Assembly (NCBI RefSeq): GCF_009746125.1
Contig: NZ_CP041352.1
Coordinates: forward strand, 3,332,436-3,396,435
DNA from: Casimicrobium huifangae
Lineage (GTDB): Bacteria; Pseudomonadota; Gammaproteobacteria; Burkholderiales; Casimicrobiaceae
DNA length: 64,000 nucleotides
Direction: 5' to 3'
In this document: positions 43,702 to 52,067 of the stretch, one piece after another
How the letters are laid out: every line of letters begins with the position of its first letter
How positions within the stretch are numbered: position 1 is the stretch's first letter
Notes under the pieces: model-generated
Seen by the model: only the letters and a program-made list of their open reading frames with translations
Databases searched by the model: none
Told to the model about the DNA's origin: nothing
Translations under genes and position numbers: made by a program

Positions 43702-44862
43702 CTACCGGGCAAGCGCCGGGGAATCCAGCAAGGCCGCAATATCGCGCTCGGTGTTGTAGCCCTGCACGGCCACGCGTACGTACACCTGACCGCGATGGGT
43801 GGTGACTGGTACTTCGACGCGGCTTTCGTCATACAGGCGACGGCGCAGTGCGTCGGCATCCTGCCTGGGGACCGGGATGACCACCATCTGCGCCCAGTCG
43901 TCGTCCTGCGCGATGGGTGCCAGGCCAAAGCGCTGGGTCAGCGCGTCCAGTGCTTGGCGCGCGAGCGCATGCGAGCGCTGCTGCACCGCCAGCCACCGGT
44001 GCCGCGCCTGAAAGTCGATCGCCGCCGGTACCGTGAGCCATGAGGCGATATCGCGCGTGCCCTGCCACTGCATGCGGCGCTCCAGCGTGCTGCGGCCAAG
44101 ATAAGCGTCAAAACCGGAGTGACCACCGGTGCCCTCGGCATACCCCCAGCTGGTGACCAGTGCGTCAAGCCGTGCGTGATGCTCCGGCCGCGCGTGCAGG
44201 AAGCCTGAGCCTTTCGGCGCACACATCCACTTGTGACAATTGCCGACGTAGAAGTCCGCAGCCACGGCATCAATGTTGAGCGCGATCTGCCCCGGTGCGT
44301 GAGCGCCGTCAATCAGCGTCAGGATGCCACGGGCACGTGCTGCAGCACAAAGCTCGGCCACTGGCAGGATCAGCGCCGTGGTGGAGGTGATGTGGCTGAC
44401 GAAAATCACCCGTGTGCGCTCAGTCACCGCCGCCATCACCCGCGCCACTACTTCGTCGCGCCGATACGGCAACGGGATTTCGACGCGCCGGTAGGTGGCT
44501 CCGGCGCGCTCACACACGCGCTGCCAGGTGGCGTCGCAGGCGCCGTATTCGAGATCGGTAGTCAACACCTCGTCGCCAGCGCTCAGATCAAGCGACTGCA
44601 CCACCGTGTTGACGCCGGTGGTGGCATTGGGCACGAAGACCAGATCGTCCGCCCGCGCCCCAAGAAACGCCCCAAGCCTCTCGCGCGCCTCCCGCAACAG
44701 GCCCGCCGAACGACGCCCCAGAAACTGCACGGGGTTGCGCTCCATCTCAAGCTGCCAGCGCTGCTGCGCGTCAAACACCTCGCGCGGGCAGGCACCAAAG
44801 CTGCCGTGGTTCAGGAAAACAGTGTCTGGGTCGAGGAGAAAAAGTTCGCGCATGCGGAGCAT
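43702..44862 (-). CDS. Class V aminotransferase (isopenicillin N epimerase-like)
   Basis: About 386 residues from ATG 44862; further in-frame starts exist up to 44928 and at 44853. DPDTVFLNHGSFGACP near the N-terminus is typical of isopenicillin-N-epimerase-like class V enzymes. FVPNATTGVN binds the PLP phosphate, DGAHAPGQIALN holds the PLP-interacting Asp-x-x-His, and GNCHKWMCAPKG contains the Schiff-base lysine. Relatives are epimerases, desulfurases or lyases, so the reaction is open. It heads a three-gene minus-strand run with the photolyase-like and FAD genes. Confidence 0.85.
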   Translation of the reverse strand: MLRMRELFLLDPDTVFLNHGSFGACPREVFDAQQRWQLEMERNPVQFLGRRSAGLLREARERLGAFLGARADDLVFVPNATTGVNTVVQSLDLSAGDEVLTTDLEYGACDATWQRVCERAGATYRRVEIPLPYRRDEVVARVMAAVTERTRVIFVSHITSTTALILPVAELCAAARARGILTLIDGAHAPGQIALNIDAVAADFYVGNCHKWMCAPKGSGFLHARPEHHARLDALVTSWGYAEGTGGHSGFDAYLGRSTLERRMQWQGTRDIASWLTVPAAIDFQARHRWLAVQQRSHALARQALDALTQRFGLAPIAQDDDWAQMVVIPVPRQDADALRRRLYDESRVEVPVTTHRGQVYVRVAVQGYNTERDIAALLDSPALAR

Positions 44863-44940
44863 TGGACGGAGTCGATGGGTGTGGCACGCAGACCGCAGGA
44901 ATCTCCGTGTCAGCTCAATCGTAGCCAAACCCCGTGCGAC

Positions 44941-44968
44941 ATAAAAAAAGCCAGCGAACGCTGGCTTT
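44941..44968 (-). terminator. Intrinsic terminator of the RRM protein gene
   Basis: AAAGCCAGCG-AA-CGCTGGCTTT (44947-44968) is a perfect 10-bp stem. On the minus strand it is followed by seven T's. It lies 24 bases after the RRM gene stop. On the plus strand the trailing CTTTTT is shorter but could also serve. Confidence 0.88.
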
Positions 44969-44992
44969 CTTTTTCCGACGCTCAGTCAGGCA

Positions 44993-45295
44993 TCAATAGC
45001 TGCTGCGACGGGCATCACTGTAACCACCGCTGCGCGGAGGACGCGACTCCATCGGACGCGCAATGTTCACATTGACGTCGCGGCCGCCCAGGCTCTTGCC
45101 GTTCATGCCACGGACAGCGGCCTCGGCCTCCTGACTGCTCGACATCTCGACAAAGCCGAAGCCCTTGGAACGGCCCGTTTCACGTTCGATGATGACCTTG
45201 GCAGATTGCACCTGGCCGAAGGACGAGAATTGTTCTTGCAGATCGCTGTCCTGAATCGAGTAAGACAGGTTGCCGACGAATAGTTTGTTGCTCAT
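44993..45295 (-). CDS. RRM-domain RNA-binding protein
   Basis: A 100-residue protein; ATG 45295 is preceded by GAAAGG. One RRM domain fills residues 1-80: RNP2 is KLFVGNLSYS and RNP1 is KGFGFVEM. A short arginine/glycine/serine tail (SRPPRSGGYSDARRSSY) follows. Such single-RRM proteins bind RNA and are often cold-induced. The gene is 68 bases downstream of infA on the same strand and ends at a strong terminator. Confidence 0.92.
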   Translation of the reverse strand: MSNKLFVGNLSYSIQDSDLQEQFSSFGQVQSAKVIIERETGRSKGFGFVEMSSSQEAEAAVRGMNGKSLGGRDVNVNIARPMESRPPRSGGYSDARRSSY

Positions 45296-45363
45296 TGTGG
45301 AGCCTTTCAGAGAGAGCGCACCGCGATTGGCAGCACGCGGGTTAAACACGGAAGTAAATGGAT

Positions 45364-45633
45364 TCAGCGCCTGCGCTGAAACGCAGCGGCGCCGGCCGCA
45401 CGTGGCTGGCGGTTTTCGATGTGCCGGAAAGTGATACGCGCCTTCGACAGGTCGTAGGGTGACATTTCCAGCGTGACGTTGTCGCCGGCCAGAATGCGGA
45501 TGCGATGCTGGCGCATCTTGCCGCAGGTGTACGCGATCACCTTGTGGCCGTTGTCCAGCGTCACGCGGTAACGGGTATCGGGCAGCATTTCGTCCACCTT
45601 GCCCTGCATCTCGATCAGTTCTTCTTTGGCCAT
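45364..45633 (-). CDS. infA: Translation initiation factor IF-1
   Basis: An 89-residue IF-1 with AGGAGG before the ATG. The OB fold reads [35 protein letters not shown], then [28 protein letters not shown] basic C-terminal tail (QRRR) is longer than the 72-residue E. coli protein, as in the second IF-1 type of beta-proteobacteria. It binds the 30S A site. There are no ribosomal-protein genes around it, so this may be a second infA copy. Confidence 0.93.
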   Translation of the reverse strand: MAKEELIEMQGKVDEMLPDTRYRVTLDNGHKVIAYTCGKMRQHRIRILAGDNVTLEMSPYDLSKARITFRHIENRQPRAAGAAAFQRRR

Positions 45634-45654
45634 GAAACCTCCTGGGGTTAAGGG

Positions 45655-45933
45655 TTACGCCATTGACGCGGGGTTGAGCAGCCAGTAACGGCCTTGCACT
45701 GCGGCATACATCAGCGCGCTCTCCCGGGATTGGAACGCCGGCTCAAAGGCGTGGATGCGGTCATGGGCCTGACGGCCCCGTCCGGTGCGGATCGCGAGCA
45801 GTGCGGTGTGATGATTGGCGCCGTGCGAACGGCTCAATGGGGTGATCCGGAGCTCGCCGACGGCGAACGGATGAGTGGCAGTAGCAAATGACATCAAGAC
45901 AGTGCGGTTCCTGCGCGCAAGGCGCGGTTTCAT
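45655..45933 (-). CDS. Small conserved-looking protein of unknown function upstream of infA
   Basis: A 92-residue protein, 21 bases upstream of infA on the same strand, so probably in one unit. An internal ATG at 45891 (MSFATATHPFAVGELRITPLS) is an alternative start. It is rich in His, Arg and Ala, with a C-terminal QGRYWLLNPASMA. I recognise no family. Its place before infA and an RRM gene suggests a role in translation or cold response, but that is inference from position only. Confidence 0.55.
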   Translation of the reverse strand: MKPRLARRNRTVLMSFATATHPFAVGELRITPLSRSHGANHHTALLAIRTGRGRQAHDRIHAFEPAFQSRESALMYAAVQGRYWLLNPASMA

Positions 45934-46360
45934 GCCGTCGCCTAACGTGACGCAGCATGGACGCTAACGATCATGAAAGATCGCGGGAGTGAGGCTTGCC
46001 TGGGGAGAAGTCAGACCACTGTGAAGGACACACAGCGACGCGGTGTGCAGCGGGGGTGTGCGGCCTCAAAGTGCCGCAACCGGTTTCGAACCTGCTTGCA
46101 GTAAGGGAAAGCGGAATTGCTGCAAGAGTTGCATGATACCTCTTTGCGACGCTTTACACCAATCTGGTTGGCGGGCTGCGATCCGTAACCAACAGGACGT
46201 AGTCGCTAAATTGATGTCCTTCATAGGGAGTACGCGGCTTGGCAACAGGGGGCGGCAGGCTGGTTGGCGGCCGCGTCGAATGGCGTGTGGGATACTGGAG
46301 GCGATCTCACTCTTCGGCCCCCCAGAAACAGCTACCGCTCGTTACCGCCGATTCAAACTG
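45934..46360. other. Divergent intergenic region upstream of the infA cluster and MFS gene
   Basis: These 427 bases contain no gene I can support. An in-frame extension of the MFS gene (to 46043) crosses it but lacks membrane character. The length could allow a long, structured leader for the infA unit. No known riboswitch consensus is visible. Confidence 0.45.
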
Positions 46361-47542
46361 ATGACACAACGCTGGCGCCAGAGACTCCACCCCGATGTTC
46401 TCAAGCTCGGCGTGGTGAGTTTCCTGACCGATGTCAGTTCCGAGATGATCTTCGCGGTGTTCGCCGTCTTCTTCACGACGGTGGCCGGTGCGTCAAGTGC
46501 GTTGCTGGGCTTGATCGAGGGGCTGGCTGACTTCTCTGCCTCATCGCTGAACTACCTCGCCGGATGGCTGTCGGATCGCAGCGGTCGGCGCAAGTGGTTC
46601 GCAACCCTGGGCTACGCCTTCTCCACTGTGGCAAAGCTCATCCTGCTGGTGTCGTCGTCTATCGTGGGCCTCAGCATCTTTCGTGTCATCGAGCGTTTGG
46701 GCAAGGGCTTTCGCGGTCCGCCCCGTGATGCATGGCTGGCATCCCTCTCGGACAAAGAGTCACGGGGCTTTGCATTTGGCGTGCACAAGGCTCTCGACAA
46801 GACCGGCGCAGTAATCGGACCGCTCGTGGCCTATGCGCTGCTGTCCTGGCTGGGGGAGTCGGCCAGCACATACGCCACGCTGTTCCTGGTCGCCTTCGTG
46901 CCTGCTGTCATCAGCGTTCTGGTGCTCACATGCATTCCTGACCGGCCGGGAGTCGTTCATGAGCGTGAGGGCGTGCGGCGAAACTGGCAGCAACTCTCAC
47001 TGGCCTTCAAGCGCTTCCTGTTGCCGAGCGCAGTCTTTGCGCTCGCGTACTTCAGCCTTGGCTTCATTCTGCTCAAAGCTCACACCGTGGGATTTGGCAT
47101 GACCGAGACCGTACTGTTGTATGCGCTGTTCAACACCACCTGCGTGATTGCTGCTCCATGGGTCGGCTGGCTGGGTGATCGCATCGGGCGCACCCGCATC
47201 GTCCTGCTGGGCTATTCAATGTATGCAGGCCTCACTCTGTGGCTGGTGTTTGCCAACAGCCGCTGGGAGATCGCTGTCGTGTTCGCCATCTACGGCATCT
47301 TCTACGCCATCGACGAATCACAGAGCAAGGCCTTCATCGCCGACCTTGAGCCAGAGCGGCGCGCCACGGCGGTGGGCGTCTACAACTTTGTCGTTGGCGT
47401 GATGTACCTGCCCGCATCCCTGATTGCAGGGGCCCTGTGGGCCGTCGCACCGAGCGCTGCCTTTGCTGCATCGACGGTAATGTCAGTCGCCGCGATAGGA
47501 ATGTTCCTGCTGATGGTACCCAGGCAAGCGCCACTGGCCTGA
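46361..47542 (+). CDS. MFS transporter
   Basis: A 393-residue major facilitator with 12 predicted helices, from ATG 46361. VSFLTDVSSEMIFAVFAVFF is the first helix, GWLSDRSGRRKWFATLGY the loop 2-3 signature, and WLGDRIGRTRIVLLGYSMYAGL the repeat in the second half. FFRVIERLGKGFRGPPRDAWLA-type wording (here IFRVIERLGKGFRGPPRDA) identifies a subgroup common in proteobacteria with unknown substrate. It stands alone between the infA unit and the tRNA remnant. Confidence 0.87.
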   Translation: MTQRWRQRLHPDVLKLGVVSFLTDVSSEMIFAVFAVFFTTVAGASSALLGLIEGLADFSASSLNYLAGWLSDRSGRRKWFATLGYAFSTVAKLILLVSSSIVGLSIFRVIERLGKGFRGPPRDAWLASLSDKESRGFAFGVHKALDKTGAVIGPLVAYALLSWLGESASTYATLFLVAFVPAVISVLVLTCIPDRPGVVHEREGVRRNWQQLSLAFKRFLLPSAVFALAYFSLGFILLKAHTVGFGMTETVLLYALFNTTCVIAAPWVGWLGDRIGRTRIVLLGYSMYAGLTLWLVFANSRWEIAVVFAIYGIFYAIDESQSKAFIADLEPERRATAVGVYNFVVGVMYLPASLIAGALWAVAPSAAFAASTVMSVAAIGMFLLMVPRQAPLA

Positions 47543-47908
47543 TGACCACGCGGGGGTTCCCCGTGCAGGTTCACTGAAATCAAGTCTCCATAACGACACC
47601 GGATTGATGCGGACGCTCAAAGACAGCTCTCAGGTACTCATGTCTGCAGTTGCTGTCGGCCGAGCACCGTCCGCTGCTTTGTATTCCGCACTTTGTCTAT
47701 CCTGGGTGGCGACAGACACAGGAATTGCGAACCACAACCGACCGCCTCTAAACCCGCGCCAGAAAGGAAGGCGCTGTGGAGAACGCTGGCGCGACCACTA
47801 GAGAAAACGGAGAACAGAGAGGCGTCGTCGGGGGCAATAATGGCAACTTCGCGGGGGTGGCGCTCGCGAGGCCATGTCCTCAATCGGCGCCAACACCGGG
47901 GGAACGCG
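47543..47908. other. Intergenic region between the MFS gene and the tRNA-site terminator
   Basis: About 366 bases with no gene, repeat or RNA that I can support. It is the chromosomal flank of the tRNA remnant. Confidence 0.45.
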
Positions 47909-47940
47909 CAAAAAAATCCCAACCGATAAGGGTTGGGATT
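47909..47940 (-). terminator. Intrinsic terminator downstream of the tRNA 3' remnant
   Basis: On the minus strand AATCCCAACC (47940-47931) pairs with GGTTGGGATT (47924-47915) and is followed by seven T's. It begins 7 bases after the CCA of the tRNA remnant, exactly where a tRNA transcript would end. It has no other upstream gene on this strand, which supports the remnant being the tail of a real tRNA gene. Confidence 0.85.
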
Positions 47941-47947
47941 CTGGTAT

Positions 47948-47970
47948 TGGTGGACCCGGCGTCAATTGAA
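47948..47970 (-). other. tRNA 3'-end remnant, candidate island attachment site
   Basis: Read on the minus strand from 47970 to 47948 it gives a T-loop TTCAATT, the 3' side of a T-stem GACGC, the acceptor 3' strand CGGGTCC, a discriminator A, and CCA. The bases upstream of the T-loop (CACGCTT) do not pair with GACGC, and no anticodon arm is present. So only the tRNA 3' end remains. This is the usual product of integration of a genomic island or phage into a tRNA gene. The tRNA identity cannot be read. Confidence 0.75.
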
Positions 47971-48116
47971 AAGCGTGCGTTACCTATTGATTCGATTTGC
48001 TTTTTTCAAAAACTGAGAAATCGATAGGCACAAAAGTCGACACAGGGACAAATCGTGTGCACTAACTGCAACACTATGCAACCATCTGTTGCGCAATATC
48101 GCGCTATGATCTGTAT

Positions 48117-48506
48117 ATGGCTCCGACACCCATCGACGCTCTCGGCAACGGCAGTTCACTGGCGCATGTGCTCCAGCGTCTGTTCCGGGAAAAGCCTTTT
48201 TACGCGCCTGGCGCTCGGTCCGGTCTCAAAGTCTTGGGCGTATTTTTCACCCTTGCACTTCTGCTTATGGTGTTTGCCAGTATCGGCGTTGCAGTTTCCG
48301 AAGACACTGGAATTGGCACCATGGCGCAGCATGCTACTGCCTGGTATTTGGCGCTGACATTTCTCGCTCTCTTATCCATCATCGTGATTCACTTCTCGTT
48401 GATGAAGTCCTGTGGCGTTCTGAAAGTATCGATCGCCAAGGAAATTGTTCACCTCCGTGACGGCATAACCTCGGCAGTGCTGCCGCGTCCGCCGACTGCC
48501 CGCTAG
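48117..48506 (+). CDS. Small membrane protein of unknown function
   Basis: A 129-residue protein with two clear transmembrane helices, about 38-60 (LKVLGVFFTLALLLMVFASIGVAV) and 76-96. Its N-terminal 35 residues are polar and its C-terminus has a mixed-charge helix (KVSIAKEIVHLRDG). No family was recognised. It is the first gene inside the putative island. Confidence 0.55.
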   Translation: MAPTPIDALGNGSSLAHVLQRLFREKPFYAPGARSGLKVLGVFFTLALLLMVFASIGVAVSEDTGIGTMAQHATAWYLALTFLALLSIIVIHFSLMKSCGVLKVSIAKEIVHLRDGITSAVLPRPPTAR

Positions 48507-48526
48507 GGGCCGCGCTTCGCGCCCCT
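48505..48526 (+). terminator. GC-rich stem-loop after the small membrane protein
   Basis: AGGGGC at 48505-48510 pairs with GCCCCT at 48521-48526, extended by an inner GCG/CGC around CTT. It begins at the stop codon. The nearest T-run (TTTTTTT, near 48548) is more than 20 bases downstream, so termination is uncertain. Confidence 0.4.
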
Positions 48527-48594
48527 CCTCTCCCGAAGCATCAGTCTTTTTTTGAAAACTGAACGCGCTCTCCGGCGCGTCGAGAGGTACATGC

Positions 48595-48861
48595 ATGACT
48601 CCGTCCCTTTTATCCGGCTTGGCCGGCCGGGAGCTAGTAACTCCAATTCGCATTGTCAATACCGCGCCGCGAAATCGCTCGTTGGTTTACGTTAGCCAAG
48701 CAGAAATATCCAGTCTCGTAGGTGTTGACCGTGCGACGATTTTTCGCTGGCGTAAGCAGTTCAGTGACTTTCCGGCAGCGATTCGGGTTGGTCGAACACT
48801 TCGGTTCAACTTGGTCGAATTCGAGACATGGATGGTCGCACATCGCGAGGCGGCAAGGTGA
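48595..48861 (+). CDS. AlpA/excisionase-like helix-turn-helix protein
   Basis: An 88-residue protein. LVYVSQAEISSLVGVDRATIFRWRKQFSDFPAAIRVGRTLRFNLVEFETWM is the compact winged HTH of AlpA/MerR-type phage regulators and excisionases: a first helix with VSQAEISSLVGVDRATIFRW, then the wing ending in the LRF-N-x-x-E-F-x-x-WM block. In integrative elements these proteins control integrase genes or excision. The following gene starts inside its last bases (GTGA overlap). Confidence 0.83.
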   Translation: MTPSLLSGLAGRELVTPIRIVNTAPRNRSLVYVSQAEISSLVGVDRATIFRWRKQFSDFPAAIRVGRTLRFNLVEFETWMVAHREAAR

Positions 48862-49874
48862 GGCAACGCTCAGACAAAGTGCTGGTGGGAGGGCAAACAA
48901 TCGCGTTATCGCCGATTCTGGCGCGCGCGGTTGGCTTGGAGGAGGCGCTAGTGCTCCAGCAACTATTTTTTCGCATGCGTTGCGCCAATTCAGACCCGCA
49001 GCGTAGGTGGATCTGCGTGGCGCACCAAGGACGCACTTATGTCGGCTGGAACGATATCGGTCGCCAAGAGGACTTGTTGCTGAGTAAGTACCCATACAGG
49101 CGCGTCTTTAACAACCTTCGTAAGCTTGGCGTCGTACACGATGCCCAACACCTGGAACAGCCGTTCGATCAACGAATATTCCTGTCAATCAATTTCGTTC
49201 GCCTAAGAACGATTTGTCCTGAATGTGCCATCTCGATGGGTGAAAAAAACGACATGGAAGTTCGCACAACCGATCTTTCGAAGCAGCATGACCACTCACT
49301 ATCACTAGGTAATAGAGATCGAGAACAAGAAAGAGAGCTTAGAGTCAGTCCCTCTCTCGACAAACTAATTTCCGAAGTGGCTGCGCTTGCGGGCACCGGG
49401 CCAAGGGACAATGGACTGCGCGACAAGAAGTGCGTTGAACGCATCCGTCAAATGATCGAATCGGGTGTTGTCGGCGCGGAGGACTTGGAGACCATTGTTC
49501 GGTCACCGCATACCAAATTCCCGAGCGAAGTCGAGGAGGCGCTTCTACGACGGGTGAAAGCCATGAACGAATGTTTACAGGCGGTCGCCCGCGCTGAGCT
49601 GTCTGCAACGGAGCAACTCGACAAACAGCGCGCAGCGGAGCTGGAGAAGAAGCAATCAGACCAAGCAAAGCAGTTCCTCGCATTCTGTCCGGATCACACG
49701 CTTCAGCTAATCGTCGACGAGATCCGCCAATTAAACGTCGCCCCGGCGCTCGTATCACGAGCTATTGCGGCTGTCACGGCACGCGGAGTCGGTCACGTTC
49801 CCGCAAGTACTTTAGTCATGCGTGTATTGACATCGCGGCTGACTGACCACACCCACTCGCCGCTTCAGCAGTAA
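48858..49874 (+). CDS. Replication-initiator-like winged-helix protein
   Basis: About 338 residues from GTG 48858, which has GAGGCGG upstream and overlaps the previous stop (ATG 48828 is a longer alternative). GLEEALVLQQLFFRMRC, then YVGWNDIGRQEDLLLSKYPYRRVFNNLRKLGVV, is the winged-helix pattern of phage and plasmid replication-initiation proteins. The C-terminal half is charged and helical (LDKQRAAELEKKQSDQAKQF). It may start replication of the excised element. No exact family could be named. Confidence 0.65.
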   Translation: MRQRSDKVLVGGQTIALSPILARAVGLEEALVLQQLFFRMRCANSDPQRRWICVAHQGRTYVGWNDIGRQEDLLLSKYPYRRVFNNLRKLGVVHDAQHLEQPFDQRIFLSINFVRLRTICPECAISMGEKNDMEVRTTDLSKQHDHSLSLGNRDREQERELRVSPSLDKLISEVAALAGTGPRDNGLRDKKCVERIRQMIESGVVGAEDLETIVRSPHTKFPSEVEEALLRRVKAMNECLQAVARAELSATEQLDKQRAAELEKKQSDQAKQFLAFCPDHTLQLIVDEIRQLNVAPALVSRAIAAVTARGVGHVPASTLVMRVLTSRLTDHTHSPLQQ

Positions 49875-50426
49875 AGGTAGACGGGCTTAGGCAGCACGCA
49901 ATATCTGTCTGCGCGCTCGCAACCGATTCAATTCTAGTTTGCCGGTCTCGTCACAGCTAGGGTAACTTCTATGTGGCGCAAATCGCTTTGGCACCGAGAT
50001 CTTTGGCGCTAGTGCGTGTGGCTATTGAGTTGCGGCGATTGAGCCATTTTTAGTACCTGACGTGGACTATCGTTTCTTGCGCAGGTGTCCGCCTTCCCGC
50101 AACGTGTAACGCGATTTATGGCTGCGTCCAAATGCCGTCGTTTTGTCTGGCTTCGAGACCAATGCGCCGAGACTTTGTGGCGCTCTTTGTGGCGCAAAAC
50201 TGCGGCACAAAATGCTAACCACTGATGCTTGCAGCTTGCATCTTGCTGCAAGCTGCGTGCTGCTAGCTGCAGTGGATGCACAAAGTAGGCATTGTTTCGA
50301 ACAGCAATCACTGCATTGACTACATGCCGGTTTTGTATGGGGCTATATCAATAGAATAAGCATGCGCGCAAAAAGCGGCTCAATCGACTGAAAACGCTCG
50401 TTTCTCCTGCAGCAAGCTGCAAGAAG
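49875..50426. repeat. Intergenic region with TGCAGC-rich repeats left of the IS
   Basis: About 550 bases with no gene seen. From 50227 to 50272 the words GCTTGCAGC, GCATCTTGC, TGCAAGCTGC and AGCTGCAG follow one another, and CTGCAGCAAGCTGC recurs at 50408-50421. The same words continue right of the IS at 51881-51947, so the IS sits within a repeat-rich region. They could be iteron-like sites for the nearby replication protein, but no fixed spacing was found. Confidence 0.55.
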
Positions 50427-50508
50427 TGGCCCCACATTTCAAGACAGCAGGATAAGTGGAAACTCGGATAGCAAATGACGCGGCGGAAGCCGCGAGAAAG
50501 ACTATTCG

Positions 50509-50838
50509 ATGTCAACGAAGAAGAGCAGCGCAATTCGGCGCCAGCGGCGCAAGCTCACACCGGAATTCAAAGCCAGGGTTGCCCTGGCAGCGCTGCGGGA
50601 GGACGCAACGACAGCCGAGTTGGTGGCACGTTTTGACGTTCACGCCAACCAGATCAGCGAATGGAAGAAGCTATTGCTGGAGCGCGCCACACTCGCCTTT
50701 GGCGGGAGCACGACGCTGGCCGCTGGCGACGACGAAGCGCTCGTCAAGGCCCAGACCAAGATTGGGCAACAAGCCTTGGAGATTGATTTTTTAGAACGCG
50801 CGCTCACCAAGGTCGGATTGCTGAGCGCCGGGAAATGA
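50509..50838 (+). CDS. IS3-family transposase OrfA
   Basis: A 109-residue OrfA. The basic HTH reads [51 protein letters not shown], followed by a leucine-zipper-like helix ([23 protein letters not shown]). It binds the IS ends and, fused to OrfB by a frameshift, forms the active transposase. Its stop overlaps the OrfB start. Confidence 0.92.
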   Translation: MSTKKSSAIRRQRRKLTPEFKARVALAALREDATTAELVARFDVHANQISEWKKLLLERATLAFGGSTTLAAGDDEALVKAQTKIGQQALEIDFLERALTKVGLLSAGK

Positions 50839-51719
50839 TCGACCGGACGCACAAACTATCGCTGACGCGGCAGGCCACGCTGGTTGGCATCAGCCGCTCG
50901 GCGGTGTACTACCAGGCCGTGGCGGTCTCCGAGCGCGATCTGGCGCTGATGCGGCGCATCGATGAGCTGCATCTGGAGCAGCCGTTCTGGGGCTCGCGGG
51001 GCCTCTTGCGCATGCTCAGGCGCGACGCATCGATCAAGCCCTGGATCGAGCAACAACCCTTGGGGCGCAAGCACGTCGCCACCCTCATGCGGCGCATGGG
51101 GATTGAGGCGCAGTGTCCAAAGCCCGGCACCAGCAAGCGAGGGCGTGGCCCCCGGCACAAGGTGTTCCCCTACCTGCTCGGCAGCATCAACTTCGAACAG
51201 ATGGACGCCAACACGGTCTGGGCGCTCGACACCACCTACATCCCGATGCGTCACGGCTTCGCCTACCTCACCGCCGTGATCGACGTGGCCAGCCGCCGAG
51301 TGCTCGCGCACAAGCTCTGCACCACGCTGGAGGCGTATCACGCCGTCGAGATCGTCGAGCAGGCGATCCATCGCTTCGGTACGCCCGAGATCGTCAACAC
51401 CGATCAGGGCAGCCAGTTCACCGCGCTCAAATTCGTTGAGGCGATCACGACGCGCAACATCAAGCTATCGATGGACGGTAGGGGGGCGTGGCGCGACAAC
51501 GTCTTCGTCGAACGCTTCTGGCGAACAATCAAATACGAGCGCATCTACAAGCGTGCCTACGATACGGTGAGCCAGGCACGCGCCGACGTGGCTGAGTACA
51601 TCGACTGGTACAACGAGCAGCGACCGCACACTTCCAACGAAATGGAGCAGACGCCGAAACAAGCCTACGACAATTCACGGGAGAAACTGGCGGCACGGAG
51701 CTTGAAGGCGGCTGCGTAG
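50835..51719 (+). CDS. IS3-family transposase OrfB (DDE)
   Basis: A 294-residue integrase-type OrfB. The catalytic triad is in place: Asp in [10 protein letters not shown], Asp in [10 protein letters not shown], and Glu in [15 protein letters not shown]. The upstream HTH_21-like region reads [13 protein letters not shown] and [22 protein letters not shown]. No stop or frameshift interrupts it, so the element may still be mobile. Confidence 0.93.
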   Translation: MIDRTHKLSLTRQATLVGISRSAVYYQAVAVSERDLALMRRIDELHLEQPFWGSRGLLRMLRRDASIKPWIEQQPLGRKHVATLMRRMGIEAQCPKPGTSKRGRGPRHKVFPYLLGSINFEQMDANTVWALDTTYIPMRHGFAYLTAVIDVASRRVLAHKLCTTLEAYHAVEIVEQAIHRFGTPEIVNTDQGSQFTALKFVEAITTRNIKLSMDGRGAWRDNVFVERFWRTIKYERIYKRAYDTVSQARADVAEYIDWYNEQRPHTSNEMEQTPKQAYDNSREKLAARSLKAAA

Positions 51720-51743
51720 AATGAAGCGAACCGGCGTGCTCCG

Positions 51744-51808
51744 CGTTACCCACGGCGCGCGCGAAACGTGCTCTATACGACGAGTTTTCGCGCGCGCCGT
51801 GGATAACG
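51744..51808. other. Long perfect-like stem-loop inside the IS
   Basis: CGTTACCCACGGCGCGCGCG at 51744 onward pairs with its inverted copy ending at 51808 (written CGCGCGCGCCGTGGATAACG), a stem of about 23 bp with one mismatch around a 19-base loop. It lies 25 bases after the orfB stop, between orfB and the right inverted repeat. It may block transcripts entering or leaving the IS. Confidence 0.8.
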
Positions 51809-51880
51809 CTACGCTCTCAACCCACCCTCCGAGTTCCACTTATCTTTCGGGGTTTGTTGTCTTGACGAATGGGGCCACTT

Positions 51881-51947
51881 CTGCATGCTGCAAGCTGCAT
51901 GCTTCTTGCAGCATGCATCGTGCATCTTGCAGCTTGCATCAAAATGC
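51881..51947. repeat. TGCAGC-rich repeats right of the IS
   Basis: CTGCATGCTGCAAGCTGCATGC is followed by CTTGCAGCATGC, then TGCATCTTGCAGCTTGCATC. The words are the same as on the left side of the IS (50227-50272, 50408-50421), which suggests that the IS entered an existing array or grew with it. Confidence 0.55.
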
Positions 51948-52067
51948 CGAGGGCGCTTGCAGTTTTTCAGGTAGCCAATATCTGCCAGATGTGCGGCCAC
52001 CTGCGCAAATTTGTGGCTGATAGTTAACGGCCGACTTCTACTGCAACCGGATCGTTACAGTTGCTCC

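Larger units (their letters stand above)
50427..51877 (+). mobile_element. IS3-family insertion sequence
   Basis: About 1451 bases, the normal IS3 size, beginning TGGCCCC and ending GGGGCCA. The 13-base terminal inverted repeat AGAAGTGGCCCCA (50422-50434 and, inverted, 51870-51882) is perfect and extends five bases beyond TG...CA. A second inner pair, GATAAGTGGAA to CTCGGA, lies about 15-25 bases further in on both sides. Two genes overlap as ATGA, typical of the family's frameshifted orfAB. No clear target duplication was seen. Confidence 0.8.

Noticed and set aside
46072-46092. GGTTTCGAACC-like word that resembles a tRNA T-loop
   Set aside because: Flanking bases do not form a T-stem, and no acceptor, anticodon arm or CCA is in register.
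47985-48045. Possible fifth palindromic element (GTCGAC and a GAAAAAAGC-like word on the minus strand)
   Set aside because: Spacing and the AGCCC start do not fit the plan of the four accepted copies.
48089-48119. Promoter with TATGAT before the small membrane protein
   Set aside because: No -35 hexamer at 16-18 bases; the start codon is too close to the hexamer for a normal leader.
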